DNA of 64,000 nucleotides from CBDFHB01 sp965250115 (GCA_965250115.1 CBDFNJ010000002.1:372001-436000), one strand, 5' to 3'; counted from the stretch's first letter, positions 36,110 to 45,711 are shown. The notes: generated from the sequence alone by a model not told the origin. Program-made: numbers and translations.

Positions 36110-36871
36110 TCAGCCTCCGCGGTCGATGGCGAAATCGATTTCGACATCGGCGAGGACGTTGATCGGTTCGCCGTCGACCGTCGCTGGCTCGAACGTCCAG
36201 TTTTGGACCGCCTCGATCGCGGCGCTGTCCAGTCCCACCTCGAGACTCTCGTGGACACGGATCGGTCCCACCGTTCCGTCTTTCCGAATGATGACTTTGA
36301 GAACGACGCGTCCTTCGACGCCACGTTTGAAGGCGCGTTCGGTATAGAGAGGTGGAACCTCATTTACGACCTTCGGCGGGTCTAGGTGCTCCGATCCGAG
36401 CAGTCCGGGTCTTTCCGTTACGATCACTCGCGCGACGCTCGGTTGGCTCGCAATGCGGATGATCTGTGCCAGATACGTCCTTTTCCGATTTTCCGCCCAG
36501 TCCAGAGCCGTACGGCGCTCCCGGTCGAGGAGGTCGAGTCCCGCACCGGCCATCAAGAGCCGGCGAGTCCCTTCCACGCGCCCCCGCTTCACGGCGACGA
36601 TCAGCGCTGTCTCGCCGTCCGTGTTCTGCAAGTCGAGCTTCGCTCCCGCCCCCACGAGGAGGGTCACCAACTCGGGACCATCCCCGCGCGCCGCATACAT
36701 GAGTGGCGTCCAGCCCTTACGATCGTAGCCGTCGATATCGACGGCGGGATTGCTGAGGAGCCGCTCGACATTCGAGAAGTCCTTGTTGCGGACTTCCCGA
36801 TGGAGCCTTTCGTCGAGATCTTCGGACGCAGCGGTAAGCAGAGCGCTCAAAAAGACCGCGGTCACGAGCAT
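36110..36871 (-). CDS. ankyrin-repeat protein with TonB C-terminal domain
   Basis: 253 aa. A signal peptide (MLVTAVFLSALLTAASE) is followed by three ankyrin repeats (KDFSNVERLLSNPAVDI, KGWTPLMYAARGDGPELVTLL, DGETALIVAVKRGRVEGTRRLL, about 25-125) and a TonB C-terminal domain (about 165-250) with GVEGRVVLKVIIRKDGTVG and AAIEAVQNWTFEPATVDGEP. A stand-alone secreted TonB-CTD does not need to be an energy transducer. The combination is frequent in Acidobacteriota, which supports the taxonomic guess. Transcribed toward fdhE, 3 bases apart. Confidence 0.85.
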   Translation of the reverse strand: MLVTAVFLSALLTAASEDLDERLHREVRNKDFSNVERLLSNPAVDIDGYDRKGWTPLMYAARGDGPELVTLLVGAGAKLDLQNTDGETALIVAVKRGRVEGTRRLLMAGAGLDLLDRERRTALDWAENRKRTYLAQIIRIASQPSVARVIVTERPGLLGSEHLDPPKVVNEVPPLYTERAFKRGVEGRVVLKVIIRKDGTVGPIRVHESLEVGLDSAAIEAVQNWTFEPATVDGEPINVLADVEIDFAIDRGG

Positions 36872-36991
36872 CTCCTATCATCCTAGCGCTCGGTCACGCC
36901 GGCTTCAACAAACCCCGCTTGTAGCGAGTCGTTGTTCGTCAGCTCCGGCAATCGTTGAAGGGCTCATGAAGGAAATTGTCGGCAGGGCGGC

Positions 36992-39067
36992 TTACTCGAG
37001 GCGAATACGGCGGACGCGCGCGGCGAGGCTACGAGGGTCTCGCTCGGAAGCGCGACCGATGGCCGACCAGCGAAGCTCGACCCTCTCGACCCGCCTCAGA
37101 GCCGGTCGAGCGGGCAGCTCGAATCGTAGCTCCTGCCAGCCCTCGGACAACGTTCTCTCACCCAGCTGGGCTCCGTCGAGACGGGCTTCGACGCGCTGGG
37201 TGAGCCCGTCGAGCGGCGAGGCCTCCAGGATGAGCTCGGAATCGCGGTCGCGGGGTCGATGGAACAAGAGCGTCGCGCGCTCCCGATGCGCCCAGCGGAA
37301 TCCGTCGTTACCCTCGAGCTCCGGGCGAAGCCAGCCGCTCTCGAAGTGCTGGCGGGAGTGGGCGGAGCCCGCCTCGATGACCGCGGGGTCCGGCGGCAGT
37401 CCGTCGGATAGAGTCTTCAAAACGACGATGGCCTCGTCCTCGAAAACTCGCTCGACGGCAAGCACTTCTTCGATGAACCGGATGACGCCACGTTTGCCAT
37501 AGCTCTTGTCGATCACGAAGATGCCGAGATCCAGGAACCGCGCGACAGCGGGCGCTGTCTCCGACTCACGAGCGACGAGCTCGGGAGTCAACGCGAGCCT
37601 GCCCTTGCGTAGATCGATCAAGGGCCTTACGAAAGGCAGGCCGAAGTAATACTCGCTCTTCTCCCGAGGCACTCTCGCCGCCGTCCCGATGATGACGGGC
37701 TTGCCGTGGACTCTCTGGTGGAACATGAGCTCCGCTGGATCTTGCTCGATGCCGGGGATCTCGACGACCGCGAGCGGCTTCGGCAGCCGCGCGATCTCAG
37801 CGTAGATGGGGTGCGTTTCCGGCGAGAACAGGGGTATTGGTGTGGCGAGGTACTCCGCCACGAGAATCGCGCCCGCGAGTATCGCGGCGCCGATACCGAC
37901 CGCTGGCCGGCGCCAGCGCCGCGCTCCTTCGGTCCATGCGAGCCCGAACAATACGGCGAGCGACATCATCACAAGGACGGCGAATCTCGAGGGAGCGCGG
38001 AGGTTATCGAGGACGGGAGTGTGGCTGATGAGCCAGAAGGGAAGGGGGATGCCGGTGTCGAGCCCACCGATCCGAAGCGAGCTTCCCAGGCTGAGAGCGA
38101 AGAACGCGGAAGCCGCGATGGTCCACAGGCGGCTCTTGCGGAATCCGAGCAGCGCTCCCCCGAGCAACAGGTAGCCTGGGAAGACACTAGCCTCCGTGAG
38201 GTTCTCGCCGAAGCTCCGGCCGAGGCTAGCGCCGAGCACCGTCTGGCTCGGCGTGGGAAAGATGAAGCCCGCGACGTCGGCGACGTAGCGATCCGCGCCT
38301 GGATAGGCTTCGTAAGTCCAGCTCGAGAGATCGGCGGCCATCTGGGCCGCTAGAGGTGCCATGAGAGCGGCGACACCAAAACCGACAAACAGGATGCGTG
38401 GCACGAGCCTCCGCCAGTCCGAAAATCGGACTACGAGATAAAGGAGCGTGAACAGGAAGAGAAACGGTAGATAGGAGAGGGCCGTGTAGCCGCAGGCGGC
38501 GGCGACACAGGCGGTCGCCGCGAGGCGCCACGGAGACGTGCGCTCACCGTCCGCTAGCTTCATCAGAAGGAGCACGTAGAGCGGAATCCACTCCGTTCCG
38601 AGAAGGTCGTAATGGCCCGATAGCCTCGCCAAACGGTAAGGACAAAAGGCGAGCACCATGCCCGCTAGAAACGCTCCCGCACGGTTGGCGCCGGTGTAGC
38701 GAGCGAGAGCGTACATGGCGAGCGCGGTGGCGACGAACGTCCAGAGGACGATCAGATTGGGAGCGGCGACGTCGCCAACGAGCGCGCGGAGCGGCACGTG
38801 CACCACCCCCTGGAGAAAGGAAAGTGTGTGGAGCGCGAGACCGATCCCGATCGGGTGGAAAATTGCGCTCGTCTCGAAAGGGTCGTTGCCGGAGGACAGC
38901 GCTCTTTCCACCCACCAATAGCCCCAGAGATAGCTCTTGGCGTCGCCGCCCGCCTCTCCCACGTGAAGGGTGTCGAGATGAAAGAGGAGCGGGTAGGTGA
39001 ACAGGAGAGTGAGCGCCGAGTAGGAGAGAACGAGGAGACAAGCCAAGAGGGCTCGCCTCGACCTCAC
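36992..39067 (-). CDS. multi-pass membrane protein of GT-C glycosyltransferase type
   Basis: 691 aa. About 11 hydrophobic helices occupy residues 8-430, and the last 250 residues are a soluble domain with a beta-rich tail (WQELRFELPARP, VELRWSAIG). The first extracytoplasmic loop has acidic residues typical of GT-C enzymes (HVGEAGGDAKSYLWGYWW). It probably transfers a sugar from a lipid carrier outside the membrane, but donor and acceptor are unknown. It overlaps the mltG stop by 4 bases (ATGA), so is translated with it. Another possibility is a membrane protein of no glycosyltransferase function. Confidence 0.7.
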   Translation of the reverse strand: MRSRRALLACLLVLSYSALTLLFTYPLLFHLDTLHVGEAGGDAKSYLWGYWWVERALSSGNDPFETSAIFHPIGIGLALHTLSFLQGVVHVPLRALVGDVAAPNLIVLWTFVATALAMYALARYTGANRAGAFLAGMVLAFCPYRLARLSGHYDLLGTEWIPLYVLLLMKLADGERTSPWRLAATACVAAACGYTALSYLPFLFLFTLLYLVVRFSDWRRLVPRILFVGFGVAALMAPLAAQMAADLSSWTYEAYPGADRYVADVAGFIFPTPSQTVLGASLGRSFGENLTEASVFPGYLLLGGALLGFRKSRLWTIAASAFFALSLGSSLRIGGLDTGIPLPFWLISHTPVLDNLRAPSRFAVLVMMSLAVLFGLAWTEGARRWRRPAVGIGAAILAGAILVAEYLATPIPLFSPETHPIYAEIARLPKPLAVVEIPGIEQDPAELMFHQRVHGKPVIIGTAARVPREKSEYYFGLPFVRPLIDLRKGRLALTPELVARESETAPAVARFLDLGIFVIDKSYGKRGVIRFIEEVLAVERVFEDEAIVVLKTLSDGLPPDPAVIEAGSAHSRQHFESGWLRPELEGNDGFRWAHRERATLLFHRPRDRDSELILEASPLDGLTQRVEARLDGAQLGERTLSEGWQELRFELPARPALRRVERVELRWSAIGRASERDPRSLAARVRRIRLE

Positions 39068-40122
39068 GGGGAACTCGTCCCGTTGTTCCGATTGCGCCGT
39101 TTTTGCCGGAAGTACTCGACCTGGTACTTGCGAACGGCGGCGGAGTGCTCTCGCAGTGTCTTCGAGAAGTGGTGGGTGCCGTCGTTCTTGGAGACGAAGT
39201 AGAAATAGCTGCTCTCTGCGGGGTGGAGTACCGCATCGATGGCGGCCTCTCCCGGCGAGGCGATCGGGCCCGGTGGTAGACCGGCGAATCGATAGGTGTT
39301 GTAGGGAGAGTCGATCTCGAGGTCGACGCGACGCAAGTTACCGTCGAAGCGGCTCTCGAGCTTGAGCGCATAGATGATGGTAGGGTCCGAACCGAGTGGC
39401 ATACCGCGTTTCAACCGGTTCCAGAACACCGAGCCGATCAGCGGCCGCTCTTGTGTGGCTCCAGTCTCCTTTTCGATCACGGATGCCAGCGTCACGACTT
39501 CTCGCGGCGTCAACCCGAGCTCACGGCTCCTCGCACGCCGGTCGTCGTCGAACAGAGCGCGAAACTGCGCGGCCATGGTGCGCGCGATCTCCAAAGGCTC
39601 GGGGTCCCGGGTGAAGTGGTACGTGGTCGGGAAGAGGTAGCCTTCCAGATTGGTGGCGTCGGGATCGAGCGTCGCGATGTGGCTCGCCTCCGAGTAGGCG
39701 CGCACGAGAGCGTCGCGATCGGCAACCCCTTGTCCACTCAAGTGCTCCGCCGTCTCCACGAGGGTCAGGCCCTCGGGCACCGTCACGGCGAAGGTATAGA
39801 TGTCGCCCGCGACGAGCCGATCCAGCACGCTCAGCGAGGACGAGGGCTCCGAGAAGCGATACTCGCCGGCCTGAATGCTTCCCGTTTCGTCGCGAAATCG
39901 AAGCGCTGCTACGAAGAGCCGGGCGTCGCGGATCACGCCGAGTAGCTCGAGCTCTGACGCGACTTGGGTCCCGCTAGCCCCTCGTTCCGCCGTGTAGAAG
40001 ACCTCCTCGTCGTCGAAGCCCCGATAGGGCTCTCGCGCCAGCTCGTAGGCTCTGTAGCCGAGAGCGCCGAGCCCGATCAGAAGCAGGACCGAAAGACCGA
40101 GGACGTACTTCAGCAGTCGCAT
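39064..40122 (-). CDS. mltG: endolytic transglycosylase MltG (YceG)
   Basis: 352 aa. An N-terminal membrane anchor (YVLGLSVLLLIGLGALGY) is followed by the YceG domain with LEGYLFPTTYHF, the catalytic Glu in VVTLASVIEKET, RPLIGSVFWNRLKRGMPLGSDPT, and the C-terminal GLPPGPIASPGEAAIDAVLHP and YFYFVSKNDGTHHFSKT. MltG cuts nascent peptidoglycan strands and sets glycan length. It follows ruvX by 9 bases, the common mltG-ruvX neighbourhood, and overlaps the GT-C-like gene. Confidence 0.95.
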   Translation of the reverse strand: MRLLKYVLGLSVLLLIGLGALGYRAYELAREPYRGFDDEEVFYTAERGASGTQVASELELLGVIRDARLFVAALRFRDETGSIQAGEYRFSEPSSSLSVLDRLVAGDIYTFAVTVPEGLTLVETAEHLSGQGVADRDALVRAYSEASHIATLDPDATNLEGYLFPTTYHFTRDPEPLEIARTMAAQFRALFDDDRRARSRELGLTPREVVTLASVIEKETGATQERPLIGSVFWNRLKRGMPLGSDPTIIYALKLESRFDGNLRRVDLEIDSPYNTYRFAGLPPGPIASPGEAAIDAVLHPAESSYFYFVSKNDGTHHFSKTLREHSAAVRKYQVEYFRQKRRNRNNGTSSP

Positions 40123-40131
40123 CGGTCTCGA

Positions 40132-40560
40132 TTAGCCTTGGGCGCGCCTCTCGCGCCGGTCGTCGAGATAGCTTTGAAGAATGATGGCGGCCGCCGCGCG
40201 GTCGATTTTCGCCCGGCGTGCACCGGGCGAGACCTTCGCCTCTCGGAGGGCGATCTCCGCATCCACAGTCGTGAACCGCTCGTCCCAGGTCGTTACCGGG
40301 ATCTCCGTCTCCGCGGCGAGGGCGGTCGCGAAACGAGAGACCTTGAGTGCCTGGGGCCCCGCCGATCCGTCGAGAGAGTAGGGCATCCCCACCAGGATCC
40401 TCGTGACCGTCTCGCGTCGAGCCAAATCCAGCAGGTGCGCGATATCCTTGCGGTTGCCGCGACGTTGAAGCGTCTCGGTTGGCGAGGCGATCGTCGCGCT
40501 TTCATCGGACAGAGCAATTCCGATACGCTTGTCGCCGACATCCAATCCCATGAAACGCAT
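40132..40560 (-). CDS. ruvX: RuvX/YqgF Holliday junction resolvase-like protein
   Basis: 142 aa, the usual size. RNase H-like fold with MGLDVGDKRIGIALSD at the N-terminus (catalytic Asp), VGMPYSLDGSAGPQA, TTWDERFTTVDAE and KIDRAAAAIILQSYLD, where the last Asp completes the site. The family acts in pre-16S rRNA processing and possibly junction resolution. ATG 40560 is chosen over the longer open frame (to 40923), which overlaps the divergent rtcA-like gene. 67 bases separate it from that gene. Confidence 0.93.
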   Translation of the reverse strand: MRFMGLDVGDKRIGIALSDESATIASPTETLQRRGNRKDIAHLLDLARRETVTRILVGMPYSLDGSAGPQALKVSRFATALAAETEIPVTTWDERFTTVDAEIALREAKVSPGARRAKIDRAAAAIILQSYLDDRRERRAQG

Positions 40561-40627
40561 AATTCTAGAAGGTTCGAGGAAAGTATAGACGTCGCCTTCA
40601 AAAGGGGTCAAGCCAGAGAGACGCGCG

Positions 40628-41668
40628 ATGGAATGGGTGCATTTGGGCTTCGAGGGGCTTGCGGTCGACAGTGGATCCGAGACGCTCTCGCTCTCGCTCG
40701 CGCTGTCCGTCATGACGGGCCGGCCTTTTGCCTGGAATGGATTCCGGAGGCGCGGCTCTCCCGCCGGTTTCCGCTCCGACGAAGAAAAGATGGTCGCCCT
40801 CTTCGCGGAGATTTCGAACGCTACTTCGGCTGGAGGGACTATGGGCGAGACCGAGCTTCGTTTCGAGCCGTCGGACCGTCGGGCGGGCTCATATCGTTCC
40901 GAGCTCGGTGGAGCCGAGCCCATCGTGCCGTGGGTTCAGGCGGCGGTCGTTAGCGCGAGCTTTGCGGCGGGGGATTCCGAGATCGTGCTCGAGGGCTCGA
41001 CCCACGCGGCGGAGCAGGCGACCTTCGAGATTCTCAGCACGACGTGGGTCCATCTCATGAACCTGCTTGGAATCGAGGTCGAGCTCGCGCTCGAGGGTGC
41101 GGGTTTCGTCCCGAAAGGCGGGGGATTGATTCGAGCCCGCGTTAAAGGGGGGCGCGAGGGATTCCGAGCGGTCGAGCTGCTCGAGAAGGCTCCTCTTGTG
41201 GGCTTGCGCATTCTCTCCGCCGGGGTGTCGCTTCCGAGTCACGTGCAGCAGCGACAAGCCGCGCGTGCGCGCTCCGGCGTTCAGATCGCGGGGGTCGATC
41301 CGTCGGTCCAGCTCTTGAAGCTGAAGGCAAAGGCTGCGGGCAGCACCGTCGCCATAACGGGTTTTTTCGGCGAATTACCGCTCACGGTGGGAACGGTTTC
41401 CGGACGCGGCATCTCGGCAGAGGCCGTCGGAGAGCAGGCGGCTCGAGAGTTTCGTGCGCTCCTGAGCCACCGCGCCGCCGTGCCGCCCGGGCTCGTCATC
41501 TCGCTCGTGGCGCCCCTCGCTCTCTCCGAAGGAGCTTCGGCGATCTCGACGAGCGCGCTTCACCCGAGAGCTCCGGAGGCGGTCGCGATCGCGAGCGCTT
41601 TTACCGGTCGTCGCATCGACATCGATGGGAAAGTCGGAGAGCCCGCGCGACTCGACTTCCGATTTTGA
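40628..41668 (+). CDS. RNA 3'-terminal phosphate cyclase-like protein (RtcA family)
   Basis: 346 aa. The RtcA layout is visible: SLSLALSVMTGRPFAWNGFRRRGSPAG near the start, a central insert with STHAAEQATFEIL, GAGFVPKGGGLIRARV (the family YPxGGG-like motif), and VSGRGISAEAVGEQAAREF. RtcA converts RNA 3'-phosphate to a 2',3'-cyclic end through an adenylated His. The usual HLxTN-type segment at the C-terminus is replaced by STSALHPRAPEAVAIASAFTG, so the nucleophile is uncertain. It is divergent from ruvX. Function as a true cyclase is not secure. Confidence 0.75.
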   Translation: MEWVHLGFEGLAVDSGSETLSLSLALSVMTGRPFAWNGFRRRGSPAGFRSDEEKMVALFAEISNATSAGGTMGETELRFEPSDRRAGSYRSELGGAEPIVPWVQAAVVSASFAAGDSEIVLEGSTHAAEQATFEILSTTWVHLMNLLGIEVELALEGAGFVPKGGGLIRARVKGGREGFRAVELLEKAPLVGLRILSAGVSLPSHVQQRQAARARSGVQIAGVDPSVQLLKLKAKAAGSTVAITGFFGELPLTVGTVSGRGISAEAVGEQAAREFRALLSHRAAVPPGLVISLVAPLALSEGASAISTSALHPRAPEAVAIASAFTGRRIDIDGKVGEPARLDFRF

Positions 41669-41734
41669 TGTTGCAAAGGTCGGTTCGGAGCCCCATACTG
41701 AAAGGCACTTAGCCGCAATAAGCTGAGGTCTGTC

Positions 41735-42955
41735 TTGAGATTGAGGCATCCCAACCTCCGCCTTTTCGCACTTTCGGTGCTCTGCATCGCGTCGGCCGTG
41801 GGCCGAACGAGCGGATCGGAGCCGACTCCCGACGACGTTGACGTCGAGCGGAGGCTCGTCGCCGAGGAGGCGAAGCTCGATCTCTTGAATGAGAAGCTCC
41901 TCTCTCTCGACCATGAGCTCGCGAAGCTCGATGACAAGCAGACGACACTTCTCGGAGAGCTCCACAAACTGGACATACAGATTCGGGTCGCGTCCGAGCA
42001 GCTCGACCTCTTGAAGCTTCAGCTCAAGCGGGCGTACCGGGATATCGACGAAAATCTGAAGCGGATTCAAGCGCTCGAAGACGAGGTCGAGTCCCTGAAG
42101 CCATACCTGTCGAGTCGCTCCGTAAGCCTCTACAAGCTCGGACGGCTCAGCTACCTGCGGCTGCTCTTGTCCGTGGAAGAGCCATCCGAGCTGACCCGCG
42201 CCTTCCGTTACATTTCCCGGCTCGCTCGCGAAGATGGGGCGAAGATGCGCCAATTTTTCGAGGACGAAATCGCGCTCCGGGAGACCAAAGCCGAGCTACT
42301 CCTGCAAACCGAGCGCATGCTGGCCACTCGGAATCAGCTAGAGACGACGACGGCAAACCTGAAATCGCGTCGTGACAGCCGGGAGACGCTCCTCGAGGAG
42401 GTCGCGGAGCGACAGGAAATGGCGGGAACGCTCGCGTTCGAGCTCGAGGGCTCGCGAGAGAAGCTTGGGGAGCTTGTCCAATCCCTCGTGCTCGGTGAGG
42501 TGGTGGATGCGGACACCGTGCATCTTACGATGCGAGTCTTCGCCGGAGAGGTCGGCTGGCCCGTCGAGGGAGAGCTCGACGGCCGTTTCGGCACCCAACT
42601 GCATCCCCGTTTCAAGACCGTCACCGTGCGAAACGGTATCGAGATCGACGCATCCGCCGGCACTTCTATCAATAGCGTCTACGAAGGAGATGTCGTCTTC
42701 GCCTCCTGGTTCGAGGGATACGGCAAGCTTCTCATTGTCAGGCATCCCGGGGGCGTTCATAGCCTCTACGGCTATCTCGCGGACTTCCGCGTAGAAGAGG
42801 GCGACTGGGTCGAAAAGGGGACCGCCGTCGGATGGGTCGGGGATACGGGCTCGTTCACCGGCCCGAAGCTCTATTTCGAGCTTCGCGTGGATGGAAAGCC
42901 CGTCGACCCCGAGGACTGGCTCGACCCCACCCGTAGCCTCGCGCGCGGAAATTGA
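41735..42955 (+). CDS. EnvC-like murein hydrolase activator (degenerate LytM/M23 domain)
   Basis: 406 aa. Signal peptide (LRLFALSVLCIASAVG), long coiled coil (about 35-245, heptads such as LDLLNEKLLSLDHELAKLDD) and a C-terminal LytM fold (about 285-400): GIEIDASAGTSINSVYEGDV, GYGKLLIVRH, SLYGYLADF, GSFTGPKLYFELRVDGKPV. The zinc ligands of active M23 peptidases (HxxxD and HLH) are replaced (RNGIEID, KLYFE), as in EnvC, which activates amidases without cutting peptidoglycan itself. TTG at 41735 is the only plausible start, with GAGG 7 bases before it. ctpA-like gene follows after 45 bases; envC-ctp pairs are common. Confidence 0.88.
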   Translation: MRLRHPNLRLFALSVLCIASAVGRTSGSEPTPDDVDVERRLVAEEAKLDLLNEKLLSLDHELAKLDDKQTTLLGELHKLDIQIRVASEQLDLLKLQLKRAYRDIDENLKRIQALEDEVESLKPYLSSRSVSLYKLGRLSYLRLLLSVEEPSELTRAFRYISRLAREDGAKMRQFFEDEIALRETKAELLLQTERMLATRNQLETTTANLKSRRDSRETLLEEVAERQEMAGTLAFELEGSREKLGELVQSLVLGEVVDADTVHLTMRVFAGEVGWPVEGELDGRFGTQLHPRFKTVTVRNGIEIDASAGTSINSVYEGDVVFASWFEGYGKLLIVRHPGGVHSLYGYLADFRVEEGDWVEKGTAVGWVGDTGSFTGPKLYFELRVDGKPVDPEDWLDPTRSLARGN

Positions 42956-43000
42956 CCGGACTCCCCGAGCACGGCAGAATAGAAGGCAAGAGACTCTCCT

Positions 43001-44158
43001 ATGAAGAAAATACGCGCCAAACATCTCATTCTCGGTTTCTCCGGGCCCTTCGTCCTTTACGCCATTCTCGGCGGTTTTCTGGGCAGGGCGCTGGCTAAAG
43101 ACAGCGCCTACCGCTACCTCTCCGTGTTTCAGGACGTCGTTACGCTGATCATGAACAGCTACGTGACGCCGCCCGAGATGGAGCAGGTTATGGACGGCGC
43201 CATCCGCGGGATGATGGATGCGCTCGACACGGATAGCTGCTACCTATCGCCGGAGGAGTTTCAGGCCTATCGTGATCCCGACGCGCAAACGAAGGCGGGC
43301 ATCGGTGTCGAGGTGACGAAGCGGTACTACCTCCAAATCGTCGGAGTGGGCCCGGGCTCTCCTGCCGATCAAGCGGGCTTGAAACCGGGCGATCTGATTA
43401 AGTCGATTGAAGGCGGCAATACCCGGGAGCTGAACGTCATCGTCGGCGAGTCGAAGCTCATGGGACCCGCGGGCTCGGAAGTCACTCTCGATGTCATTCG
43501 TGGAGGTAGCCCGGAGCCTATCGAAGTCAAAGTGCGCCGTCGCGACGTTGTTACTTCATCCGTCACGTTCGAGCTTCTGGAAGATGGCACGGGCTACATC
43601 AGCATTGCCTCGTTTCGCGCCGGGACCGATACCGACGTCAAGCGTAGCATCGAGATTCTCAAGGGACAGGGTGCGGATAAGATCGTCCTCGACGTCCGCA
43701 ATAGCTTCGGTCGTCTCGCCGAGGACGGCGCCAAAGTCGCCGAGCTCTTCATTTCCGGTGGCATTGCCGCGAGACTGCAGTCACGCAAAGGTGAAACGAC
43801 GGACGTGACCCTCGCGAGCGATCAGGTCGCCTTCGCCGGCCCCGTCGCCCTACTCATCAACCGTGGAAGCTCCGGTGCCGCCGAGATCGTGGCGAGCGGG
43901 TTTCGCTCCGCCGATCGGGGCAAGCTGGTCGGAGTGTCGACCTCGGGTCGGGCCGCGGTTCAGAAGGCCCTTCCCCTCGGAGACGGCGCTGGCCTCGTGC
44001 TCTCGGTAGGGCAGTACTGGACCCCCGACGGCAAGCCCCTTCTCGGCGAAGGACTCGAACCTACCGTCGAAGTGGGGCGTAGCTCCAACGAGGACGACCC
44101 CGTTCTGGAAAAGGCGATCGACCTCCTGAACGCGGAAGCGCTGAAAAAAGCCGCCTAG
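43001..44158 (+). CDS. S41-family C-terminal processing protease-like protein, catalytic dyad apparently lost
   Basis: 385 aa. N-terminal membrane anchor (LILGFSGPFVLYAILGGFL), PDZ domain (about 98-180, AGIGVEVTKRYYLQIVGVGPG, GLKPGDLIKSIEGG) and S41 core. Where CTPs have GT-A-S-A-S-E with the nucleophile Ser, this reads GSSGAAE (289-295, Gly at the aligned site), and where they have TxGKGxxQ with the catalytic Lys it reads TSGRAAVQ (Arg317). LDLRNNPGG is LDVRNSFGR. It may be an inactive scaffold or use S290/S291. It follows the envC-like gene and could work with it in cell-wall turnover. Confidence 0.88.
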   Translation: MKKIRAKHLILGFSGPFVLYAILGGFLGRALAKDSAYRYLSVFQDVVTLIMNSYVTPPEMEQVMDGAIRGMMDALDTDSCYLSPEEFQAYRDPDAQTKAGIGVEVTKRYYLQIVGVGPGSPADQAGLKPGDLIKSIEGGNTRELNVIVGESKLMGPAGSEVTLDVIRGGSPEPIEVKVRRRDVVTSSVTFELLEDGTGYISIASFRAGTDTDVKRSIEILKGQGADKIVLDVRNSFGRLAEDGAKVAELFISGGIAARLQSRKGETTDVTLASDQVAFAGPVALLINRGSSGAAEIVASGFRSADRGKLVGVSTSGRAAVQKALPLGDGAGLVLSVGQYWTPDGKPLLGEGLEPTVEVGRSSNEDDPVLEKAIDLLNAEALKKAA

Positions 44159-44173
44159 ATTCAGCGTCCACGC

Positions 44174-45577
44174 CTACTCAATCACGAAATCCACTTCCTC
44201 CGTCAGCACTTGCTGGTTCGTGTGGTCCTTGACCTTGATCTTCAGCGTGTATTGCCCGGGCTCCTTGAAGTTCGCGACATTCAGCGGCATATCGACAATC
44301 GTGAGCGCAACCAGAGGTGACTGCGCCATGAAGGGCGTTTCCGCCGTCATGCCGCGCGCTTTGCCTTCACGAAAGAAGGTGGCCTGGAACGTTAGGTTCG
44401 GTTGCCCGTTGTCGAGACCGTAGTTGTAGGCGTTGAATACGCCGGAAAGCTGATTCTCGTGTGTATAGACCAACTCCCGCTTGGGATAGAAGTGATAGCC
44501 TCCTAACATGAAGGCTTCGCCGATTGCGCCTTTGACTTCGCCGGTCTTCTCGGCCTTCGAGAACATGACGATCGAGGATAGCTTGAACTCTCCGTCTGCG
44601 AAGTTGGGGGCCTCGATGTCGACGATCTTCGACCCAAGGGTCTGAGAGCCATCAAGCACTCCGATGTACAGTTTGTAGGCTCCCGGCGCGACTTGAATCG
44701 GTAGCTCGACGCCGAGGTGGCCCCTCGCGCCTTCCGTGGGATCGGCCGTCTGTTCGAATCGGCTGAGGGCAATCCCGCCGGCGTCGTGTAGCACGTAAAA
44801 AATCGTCGTCTGGCCGCCGGAGAAGCCTTCTCCGAAAACGATATCCATGGGCACGTAGACCTCGCCCTCCGAGGCCTGGAAGAAGGCGGCCTTGATCTCG
44901 AAGGGTAGCGCGTCGCTCGTCGCTCCCGTGTCGACGAGGGCCTTCAAGAGCTGCTCCGGCGTGCCACCAGGACGGCCAGCATCGGGCTTTCTGAGACGGC
45001 CGTTGTCGTCCCGCGCGTAGTCGACGGCTCGGTTCGTAATGCCGCTTTCCTTGATTTTCTCGAGAGCTTCGCGAACGGTCTGTTCGTCGTCGAACTTATG
45101 ACCGATCTGCGCTCCCGGGCGGAACTGAACCGTCAGCCCGTCGGGGATGCCGAGCTCAGCATTGGGCTCGTAAATCCAGGAGAGCCTCATGATATTGCCA
45201 CCCCCAGATCGCTCCTCGTAGTCCGGGGGCCCCAGGAGGAGAAAGACCTCGCCGTATTCGGATTCTGACCCGTTGCTTCGATCCGAGCCGAAGCGGGCGT
45301 CCGCGTCATCGACGGCCTTCTCGTACATCTCCCGAAACTGGTTCTCGGGCGTCGTCGGGTCGTGGTCGCGGCGCATCCAGAAGAGCTCCTTGAACAGCTT
45401 GCGGTCGTCCTTGTCGATCTGCTGGAACAGCGCCTTCTCGTGCTCGGTAATCAACGGACCGACTTCCTTTTCCATCCACTTCTCGTCGCTACCGCTGAGC
45501 TTGTCTTGAGCGAGGGCCGAGGCTGCGAGCAGCAAGGCCCCGACAAGGACGGCGGGCCGCAATACTTTCTCAAACAT
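44174..45577 (-). CDS. secreted GWxTD-domain protein
   Basis: 467 aa. Signal peptide MFEKVLRPAVLVGALLLAASALAQ (start 45577, preceded by AAGGAA). Residues about 25-110 form the GWxTD domain (EKWMEKEVGPLITEHEKALF, FWMRRDHDPTTPENQFREMY, ARFGSDRSNGSESEYGEVFLLLGPPDY). The rest is beta-rich with an Ig-like end (PGQYTLKIKVKDHTNQQVLTEEVDF). The family is common in Acidobacteriota and has no known reaction. The longer frame to 45688 is rejected because the signal peptide begins here. It is convergent with the ctpA-like gene. Confidence 0.85.
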   Translation of the reverse strand: MFEKVLRPAVLVGALLLAASALAQDKLSGSDEKWMEKEVGPLITEHEKALFQQIDKDDRKLFKELFWMRRDHDPTTPENQFREMYEKAVDDADARFGSDRSNGSESEYGEVFLLLGPPDYEERSGGGNIMRLSWIYEPNAELGIPDGLTVQFRPGAQIGHKFDDEQTVREALEKIKESGITNRAVDYARDDNGRLRKPDAGRPGGTPEQLLKALVDTGATSDALPFEIKAAFFQASEGEVYVPMDIVFGEGFSGGQTTIFYVLHDAGGIALSRFEQTADPTEGARGHLGVELPIQVAPGAYKLYIGVLDGSQTLGSKIVDIEAPNFADGEFKLSSIVMFSKAEKTGEVKGAIGEAFMLGGYHFYPKRELVYTHENQLSGVFNAYNYGLDNGQPNLTFQATFFREGKARGMTAETPFMAQSPLVALTIVDMPLNVANFKEPGQYTLKIKVKDHTNQQVLTEEVDFVIE

Positions 45578-45711
45578 CGAGCTATTCCTTCCTACCCGAG
45601 ACGGGTCGCCGTTCCCACGATTCCGGGAGGATAGCGCTTTTCTCGAGGTCTTGGCAAACCGGAGTTTCAGAGCCTCGGAGGGCCCCATGCTATACTACCG
45701 AGGGGTCCCGG

